From Lineus longissimus (taxonomy: Eukaryota; Nemertea; Pilidiophora; Heteronemertea; Lineidae), in contig NC_088318.1 of the NCBI RefSeq assembly GCF_910592395.1, positions 12,710,349-12,774,348 on the forward strand: a DNA stretch of 64,000 nucleotides. Reading direction: 5' to 3'. The notes below the pieces were generated by a model. The model had not been told where the DNA came from. It saw nothing but the letters and a program-made list of their open reading frames with translations, and did no database searches. Positions 56,915-64,000 of the stretch are shown one piece after another; the stretch's first letter is position 1, and every line of letters begins with the position of its first letter. The translations under genes and the position numbers were made by a program.

Positions 56915-59900
56915 TTCTTTTTCCTCAAAGTTTTACATGATATATATTCTGCACCTTCTGTCGTCTTGATTGTCAGTTTGTGAGGTCGCCTTGTGATTTT
57001 GTTTCTAAGCGACTTTCATGTTAAAATGGCTTCATAATTTCAGAAAAACAAAATCATGCCAAGTGAGGAAGTATTAGAGATGGAACGAAAAGTTCCTCTT
57101 GAATGGTAAGTCGTCTTTACTTTTCGACTCTTGACTGGATACATGAATCTGCCTTCCCACCTTAGATTTACCATTATTGCAAACCCTTTGATTTGCTGCA
57201 CCAAGTTAGAAGAACCAGGCTTAACAAGGGTAGAGGAGCCCCAACAGTAAATCTTGACCATCAAAGATGGAGGACACCAGCTGACACATGACTGTCGTAC
57301 AGTGTATTCAGATGTTTATGTTTGCTTTCAGTGCTAATGGTGCAGTGACAGGAACTCTGCGCGAGTTCAACCAAGTATTAGCGGAAGGGCAGGATGAAAA
57401 AGACGCCCCATGCAAAGAGATTTCACCCCCGCCATCGCCCACGATTCACATTATCCAGAGCGTAAGTTGCGAGTTGTATTTTACTCATCAATAGGCGTCA
57501 GGAGGTTACCTAGCTCTCTTACGAATAGCTGCGAGGGACATTGTACAAAGTCTTTAGATGTACTGTACGAAGTTGCAATTCAGGGATCTTTAAGAAAATG
57601 TTGTACTATCTTTTGGGATCACAATTTTGTTCTCGTTGCATTCCAGGAATCGAAGACTGATAAATTATTCAAGAAAAAGAGAAAGAAGAAGAAGCGATGT
57701 ACAACTTTGCCATCAACGATCCCTGAACAGGAGAAAGTGTCATCGCCTGTTTCAAGCGATCCCGTGCCACCAATATCTATTGGTAGGTGATATCCTTACG
57801 AAGAGGAGTGGGTTGGTTACCCTTTCCCTGCTTGAGTCATATCTTGAAGATTCGAAGACTGCGGGTAGCTTGTTCCGATGTGGCCGGTTTGTTGGGCGCA
57901 GGCTTGTTGAATGTAATATGACCTCTTTTTTTATTGACACCTGAATATGGAATAACTCATAAGACCATGTATTCATTTTGCAATACACAGGTTTTGTGTA
58001 CTGGGTTGGCTGGGGTTATGGGGTTATTATACCTGGTCTTTCAAAAGCTGACATTTAAGCCGCACTTACACCACCTCAAAATGGACCACCAATCTTGGTT
58101 CGGGAACCAATGCCGCACCATCGAAAATCCACCAAGCGCTTACACCAGCGCTGCAGCTAGTTATAAAATCCGGCTACAGATGGCGCGCAAACAATAAGCA
58201 GAACGCGGAAAGCCTTGGCAGAAAGCGCCATTTCGAAAGCGCCGCCTGGAGCCGAACCATCTTACTAGCTAATTGCCGATCCATTTGCGCGTACACCACG
58301 ACAAAGCCGAGCTTTTAACAAGCCGGGCGAATTTGGACCATCAAGCTTGGTGGGACAAATTCGCTCGGCAATTTGTATCGGCAATGGATTGCCGAACCAA
58401 TTTGTCGCGGCAATGTGGTGGTGTAAGTGCAATTGGTCCACCAATATTTCGTGGTGTAAGCGCAGCTATAATCTTGCCTGCCTAGCTGTGCCTGGCAATT
58501 CACCTATAGACTCCTTTTAATATCTTCTGCAGTCAGTCTATACACCTGAGAGTAGAGTCTTTTGATCGTATTCTTTGTTATGCAGGGTATGGCTATACCA
58601 CTCTGGCACATTTTCAATATGGGCTATACACCAGTGGCAATAAAATGTGCACTTCTTCACACTGAATAACAAAGGATGTTACAGTTGGACTGATCTTCAT
58701 GTCTGTATAGCAGGGTATGCTTGTGACGCGCTTGTCCACAGTGTGAGTGTGTGAGGGTGGGAGTAGGAAGTGGGAAGGCTTGGCTCTAGCTCATTATCAT
58801 TACTGCTTTTGTGCACATTAGCTTGTCAATCGCTTTAGGTGACACACCAGTAATCGCTTTAGGTGACACACCAGTAATCGCTTTTTATGACACACTAGTA
58901 ATTGTCGGTGTAGGTACCCTCCATGAAGTGGCATACATGCATTACCGGTAATTTGATTCCATGTATCTTCATTCTGCGGATGAATTTGTTTCACATTTTT
59001 ACGTAAAAATAATCTTTTATGGTCGGTAATTGGTGTGATCATTTCAACTGGCCAATGAATTACTTGTATTTCTAGAAGTACCAGTAGTACTCTATCGTTT
59101 TCAGTAGCAAACCCCTTGACACCTAAGACCCCTGTTACTGTCCAAGCTTGTATTGAATTTGGCAAAAAGTTATTAGAGGTTCAGAATCAAGGTAAACTTG
59201 ATATAAGTTTGTTGAGTGTATATAACTGCAATGACACTTTTGTATTTGAGTTTGACAAGATTTATGGTTGATTTGACAAGCATTAACATAATAAGTTGGT
59301 TTGAAAAGCGTTAACACAAAGCGAAAAACACATGAAGTCTGTTATATGGACAATAATTTTGCCGTTATGTAACAGTTTTGCTTGTGTTAAAGTTTGCTGT
59401 TGTGACAGTTTTAATCCGTGTTTGTGAACAAGTTTTTAACCCTCTTTTACCAGGCCAGGTTTCGTTCTTTCAGAAACTTAAAATTAGAAATTTGAGATTT
59501 TCCAATAATGTAAGAAGGCATTGAGTGTAAATTTGAAAGTAATTTTGTGTGCACTGATATAGAAATACCTCACATGCCAATTTTTATTGCACTGGCATGT
59601 CTAGGAAAGTTGCGGAAACTTTGCCTTTTTGGTATTTGTATATCAGTCTGCATGACAACATTGTTGCTATCTATACTAGTAGTTATTTATACAATATTTT
59701 CAAATTCAAGATCAATTTTCAGATCTTCAGGTTTCTGAACGAACCAAGAAGGCCTTAAGATTTGCCTCTTTGCTTCCTGTCGTGTGTCCTTGACCTTGTA
59801 GCTTCTTGCACCTTTTCTAACCTGCACCTTTCACCCTGTTTCAGCCGTGGTAGATGAAACCCTACCACGCCACAAGTTCACCTCCTCACTGTAAATATTA

Positions 59901-60947
59901 AATCTAACAAAAGAAAAAACCCTTTCATCAGGTAATTAATGATCAGACTCACTTGCATGTACATGTAGCTTTGATGTTAAGGTTGGGGAACAGAGAGAGC
60001 TTCCGATTTGTCTCTCGGGGTCTAAAATGATTCCTTTTGGCGTACGGTTGGCATTTATAGCGCTTTTTCCAATTAATCCTGGTCAAAGCACTTCGGCATC
60101 CTAGAGTACTCTGACTACTCTGGCTAAGAGAGATCTTCATGAGTGTTGTATTTGTAATGCACTATTAATTAGCATCAAAAGACATATTATTGCCACGTCA
60201 AGTGTATTATTGCCATTTATGTCATGTCGCTTTCCCATTGATATTTTGGTGGTAATACACATGCTGACCTGACGATGTGGTGATGATATGTCCTCTGACC
60301 TTTAGTCTAGTGCTATAATGCTAAGTCTGTAGAAAGAATCCTCTAACCTGTAAACTTCTCTTACCTATTGTTGTTGTTTTTCAGGGGATTCATGCACGCC
60401 ACGGGTGGCGACTGGGTATACACCGAGGGGAACACTTCCTATACTGCAACACAAAAAAATACCGAATCTACAAAGGTACCAGTTAGCGGCTACTGGCATG
60501 AGCGTTAAAACACATAGCAGCGCGTTACGTAACGGGAAACTTCCATCAATAAAATCGAAAAATGGAAATGATTCGGATTCAGCAGAATCGCTGCAGGAGA
60601 TACCTGTTACTGAAACTCATATTGGAAGTTACGGGTATAGTCCGTTCCCGAGTCCAAATCCCTCTTTAGATCGTAGCAGCCTTGCTTCGAGCACGTGTAA
60701 TTTGTATCATCCGGACCGGTTTAACCCAGCTGTAAATTACGGCATTGGATACACCAATTCCGTTGATGCGAGTCAGTCGACTATCTTTACCGATCGTTCA
60801 GTTCAAATGAGCGCCCTGCGAGCCGACGCCATGACGCCTAACACACAGAGACGTTTCTACGATGTGCCGTCGTTGGACTTGACGGGCTTGCGGGGTTGTA
60901 AAGACTCTACGCTAGACAAATCACAGAATGGTGCTATAAAACATTGA
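49940..60947 (+). CDS. ZDHHC1: DHHC palmitoyltransferase, ZDHHC1/ZDHHC11 clade
   Basis: Twelve coding exons: 49940-50107, 50757-50923, 53420-53521, 53815-53939, 54759-54869, 55234-55359, 55556-55668, 56127-56678, 57044-57105, 57332-57461, 57647-57782 and 60385-60947, giving 784 aa with consistent phases. These enzymes S-palmitoylate proteins at internal membranes. The N-terminal [11 protein letters not shown] matches the vertebrate ZDHHC1/11 start. Two helices precede NPADP at residue 76; the Cys-rich domain holds HCSVCNKCV and the catalytic DHHC at 130-133; helices 3 and 4 follow, then STYDYI in the TTxE position. The long tail (from about residue 305) is Ser/Pro rich and disordered, with a Lys/Arg cluster (KKKRKKKKR) in exon 11. 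Vertebrate ZDHHC1 supports STING/MITA signalling. Start: ATG lies two bases after the acceptor, so an upstream noncoding exon is expected. The choice between ZDHHC1 and ZDHHC11 is open. Confidence 0.9.
50220..50305 (+). repeat. tRNA-derived SINE head
   Basis: TATAGTGGTTAGAGCACCAG (A-box) and GTCATGGGTTTGATTTTCAG (B-box) are correctly spaced. It lies in ZDHHC intron 1. It is not a functional tRNA because no cloverleaf is possible. Confidence 0.55.
50924..53419. other. ZDHHC intron 2 (2.5 kb)
   Basis: It contains a TGAT microsatellite (51221-51245), two loosely similar segments near 51150-51370 (CTTCGC.ATGCTTC.CACTC and TTGATTGAT), and the MITE at 52302-52485. No hidden exon was found. Confidence 0.5.
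52302..52485. mobile_element. MITE with TACAGTAGAACCTC ends (second copy)
   Basis: The terminal inverted repeats are TACAGTAGAACCTCCCTTAG and GTAGAGAGGTTCTACTGTA. It is the same family as 45581-45814 but shorter, with only two or three internal CTCTCTATTAAGGACA units. Confidence 0.8.
54066..54672. repeat. ~202 bp tandem repeat, three copies, in ZDHHC intron 4
   Basis: Copies start at about 54066, 54269 and 54470 with AATCAGGAACCTCTCCAAAT and end GTCTTCAGTGTTAAAACGAA. Copies are over 97% identical, indicating recent expansion. Confidence 0.9.
56875..56914. repeat. (CAT)13 microsatellite
   Basis: About 13 perfect CAT units lie in ZDHHC intron 8. Confidence 0.95.
58061..58463. mobile_element. 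~400 bp MITE with CGC(A/T)TACACCAC ends
   Basis: The left end GCACTTACACCACC...GGACCACCAAT is mirrored at the right by ATTGGTCCACCAATATTTCG then TGGTGTAAGCGC. Internal pieces (GGCAATTTGT, GCCGA) are also arranged as inverted copies. It lies in ZDHHC intron 11 with no coding capacity. Confidence 0.65.
58464..60384. other. Rest of ZDHHC intron 11
   Basis: Three copies of ATCGCTTT..GTGACACACCAGT occur at 58830-58900, and a SINE-tail-like fragment (TTTATAGCGCTTTTTCCAAT, GGTCAAAGCACTT) near 60055-60100. No exon was found. The acceptor TTTTTCAG at 60384 is strong. Confidence 0.5.
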
Positions 60948-62503
60948 CAAATATTTATCTTAATTTATTCTTCCATTACTTTTAGTGTTTGTTTGATCGT
61001 ACCCACCCTGTCCTTCGATATGTGTGATCATCTGTTTTTAGCTTATATTTATTTGTCGAAACTTCTTCACTGCGCTGTATGTTCGTTTCAATATCAGTAT
61101 TTCGAGGTGGAATATTTTCTGCTGGGATTATCACAAGAAGATGACTTTCATTTGTGTGGCATGATTGACGTGCCGCAAACAGAGTTATTACATGATTCAC
61201 TTGTGCATTGAGTGATAAGACAATGCTTTGACAATCTGTTGGTCAAGATTGGAGAATTGTCGCATTTCTTAATGACTACGAGGGGGAACATGAAAGAATG
61301 TTGTGTATTTTGTTAGGTGTAGAAAAAAGCTTTCAGCCATCTGGTGCGGTTTTTAATCTGTCTCAGTTCCATTAGCAAGTTCTCTTTAAACATGCCAAGT
61401 CAAGATCAAATATAAAATACTGTAAAAATTGAGAAATATTCAGGGCTATTTTGGTTGGCAGTTTCATGGTTTCAATAAAGTGTTTTTGAGAACTCTGTAA
61501 CAGTAATTTCAATCAATTCTGTTTAATGCAGCGTTTTTGTTTTCGCTCATTTTGCTGGCCTGGGGTCACGAAATTAGAATGCATACGAAAATTTCCCTGT
61601 TTAAAATACTGATTGTTCGTATATTGTGGATCTTGCAATGATGAGTGGCCACAGTGGGAAAGTGATTGGGCCAAGTTCGTTGTGAACTGTGAAGTTCAGT
61701 AAGATTGGCCCGAAATGTTGAATCAAACAAACCTGTAGCTCGGCAAGACCAGGCATGATTTGACTTATAAACTTCCCTCCCAAATTGCTTAATGCAAGAT
61801 CCAAGTACTTTTCATTCTGTGCAATATCAAAGAGATTGACTGTGTTTAGTTGGATTATGATTTCAGTTTAGGTATGACATTATCAGCTTGTTATGTAAAT
61901 GTTCTGTGATATGTAGTTGATACATTTTGATACAAGTATGCTTTGAATCAAATTCTGTGAAACTTTTTTTTGCGTTGAGGATTTAAAGATACACGGACAG
62001 ACAGTCAGTCTGTTTTCGGTGGTGATGTCGGCTGGCCTAGAGAGTTCTGCCATAGAGCCCCAGAGCTTTGTGGTCAGGGTGGAATCCTTTGGCCAGTATT
62101 CCTCTCTATTCTTGATTAAGGAGGGTAAAGGGGAATTCTTCCTTTGCGTAAAGATTGTTGGAACTATCCTATCTTCAGGTCGTGCGCCATGACAGAATCG
62201 GCTGGGTACTGCAGGTCCTTGGTGTTCAAGAGGACGGATAACACAGTACCAGTATCAGATACGCTACCGTCCAAAAATACGTAGTTGGTCACTCACACCG
62301 GCCACTTGATATCTGTGATTATTTCTTTATGAATAGTTTTCTAGTCTTTATCAAACTCCACTTGATTGCCATAGCAATGTACATAAGCAATTTATGCACA
62401 TTTCCCTTATATTGATTGTAAAATACACAGAGATTATCTGATAATGTTTCTGGGCCCAAAATGTTGGGCTTTATTGCTCGTTATGTGAAGTTTTCACATT
62501 GAT
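60948..62503. other. 3' UTR and downstream flank of ZDHHC
   Basis: No coding signal. An AATAAA at 61474-61479, about 530 bases after the stop, is the nearest canonical polyadenylation signal. Confidence 0.45.
61474..61479 (+). terminator. Candidate polyadenylation signal of ZDHHC
   Basis: AATAAAG is followed by TGTTTTTGAGAACTCTGTAA, a T/G-rich stretch suitable as a downstream element. Confidence 0.45.
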
Positions 62504-62702
62504 CATATGTGACCCACCACGACAAAATGTGTCGCATGTCGCACAGAAGATGAGCCTAAAATGACACCAGGACATAGTAGAAGAAATTGATATGCTCGAA
62601 TTTTACAAAAGGCAGACAATGGTGAAATGAACAACCAGTCTGTCTCAACCTGTCAAGCTCAGAGCGACATGCGACCTGTTTTGTCATGGCGGGTCACATA
62701 TG
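62504..62702. mobile_element. 199 bp MITE with ~38 bp terminal inverted repeats
   Basis: The left end CATATGTGACCCACCACGAC and right end CATGGCGGGTCACATATG are inverted copies, continuing inward through AAAATG(T/A) and GTCGCATGTCGC. There is no ORF. Confidence 0.75.
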
Positions 62703-64000
62703 TCTTGTGAATCCCAACATTTACATGTACATATACTGTATTCCTAGTGTCTTTTGAGTCTGTGACAAACAGTCATGAGGTCCGTGGCATTGAATGTTGG
62801 GGTCCAGCGTTGGGGGGCACAAATAGAAGCAGAAGGGTAAAAATTAATAGCTATGTGATATCAGTTGCATTCCATGACAACGGTTATCATCCATCCATGT
62901 TGCAACTTTCTTCATTCCAATATCTGTTAGTCGGAGAGATTGTTAAGTTCTAAGTCCACTTGTTATTGTTTTGTCCATTTCATTTAGGGCTCTGGGGCAC
63001 AAACTACTGGTTTGATTTCTTCGAAGTGTGGTTTTTATCGATCTGAGCTTCGAAAAAGAGAAAACGGATACAGAATTTTCAGTATGAAAGTTAAAATATT
63101 CCCAAAATCCTACCAGTAGTTTGCACTCCAGAGCCCTAACAATGAAGCCAACACATTTAGTGGACTGTATTTGGTGTTCTTGGCTCATAGCAGTATGTGG
63201 CCTTTTGCAATTAAACTCTTGTGATCAGATATTATTGCGATATTCATGCCCGGGTGAGAATGTCTCGGGATGTGACATCTTTCAGGGTCAAATCTTGAAC
63301 CACGAATGTACAGGCCAGTAGCTTGGATAATGAATGATATGAAGCACTTTAAGCGATTAAACCCCATTGCATTGAGCGCTCTTGAAGTCTCATCATTGTT
63401 ATTTCAGGATTGAGGAAATAAATATTTTTTTACTGAACAGCTGTATGAATACGTGTTGCTCAGCTGTTAAGGTATGGCGGAGCAATTGTGATGTTGAATA
63501 CAATAAAATTGGTCGTTTTAATAAATCAATGTATTATCTTGATTTGTTATGAAAGAAACTTCACAGAGGTTTGTGTCCTGTACGTTTTTCATCCTGTTGG
63601 AGGTAATGTTGCTTTAATGTTGTCCTGTAAGTTACCATGTTGTGACAACCAGTGAGACGTGCTGCCTGTTGTCTTCTTGATCTCTACATTGTCTCTACAT
63701 GATCACAACCAGTTGGACAACATGTCTCTATTATGTCACAATCTGTGAGACATGCATGCTTTACAAGAATAAAGACAGGGAAAAAGTGCCTCCTTTTAAT
63801 CAGTGTGAGCCAGGGAGTTGCAACAGAAAATGCATGGTCTTGTAGGTTGTCACAGGTTTGTCAGGAATAGTGACAAAGACAGCATGCTCATTTCTCTGTT
63901 CAAGGACAACATGTCTCGCGAATTGCTTCAGAATGGAAGCAATAAAAACATGTATGCCTGTGTACATATGTCTCTCTGGTTGTGACTATATAGCCAGGGA
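62703..64000. other. Right-end flank, nothing coding supported
   Basis: It holds several AATAAA sequences (63417, 63502, 63766) and, from about 63640, loosely repeated TGTGACAACCAGT(G/T)(A/G)GA and ACATGTCTC motifs. No exon could be supported. Confidence 0.4.

Overview
The window is nuclear DNA from a marine invertebrate animal. Genes are split by GT-AG introns of about 0.1 to 4 kb. Intergenic and intronic DNA is crowded with SINEs carrying tRNA-like heads, short inverted-repeat (MITE-like) elements and degenerate minisatellites. The best matches for the proteins are bilaterian families (SACM1L, NKIRAS, ZDHHC1/11, class C GPCR, Link modules). Sequence alone does not fix the phylum; a lophotrochozoan, amphioxus, hemichordate or echinoderm would all fit.

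Layout: (1) 51-2622 (+), last five exons of an unrecognised Ser-rich protein. (2) 2.6-9.6 kb, gene-poor DNA with repeats and a cluster of CRE-like ACGTC motifs. (3) 9.6-20.9 kb (+), a secreted protein with a novel N-terminal region and 13 tandem Link modules, one per exon, all in phase 1-1. (4) 21.5-28.2 kb (-), a two-coding-exon mGluR-like class C GPCR, tail to tail with the Link gene; its 4 kb intron holds a class A GPCR exon fragment, a decayed ORF and a MITE. (5) 30.8-33.5 kb (-), NKIRAS (kappaB-Ras), seven exons, with a 104 bp near-perfect inverted repeat in intron 1. (6) 33.5-41.4 kb, no complete gene; G-rich hairpins, a 0.7 kb duplicated segment with fragments of an unknown gene, and tandem repeats. 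(7) 41.4-48.6 kb (-), complete SACM1L in 16 exons, with part of exon 9 tandemly triplicated. (8) 49.9-60.9 kb (+), complete ZDHHC1/11-like palmitoyltransferase in 12 coding exons, head to head with SACM1L. (9) 60.9-64.0 kb, its 3' UTR and repeats.

Exon chains were built by hand from splice sites, reading phase and family homology. NKIRAS (197 aa), SACM1L (590 aa), ZDHHC (784 aa), the class C GPCR (869 aa) and the Link protein (1475 aa) each give an uninterrupted frame with consistent phases. The genes are functionally unrelated. The most unusual item is the Link protein: all 13 modules carry two extra cysteines, one at the position of a tyrosine used for hyaluronan binding in TSG-6.
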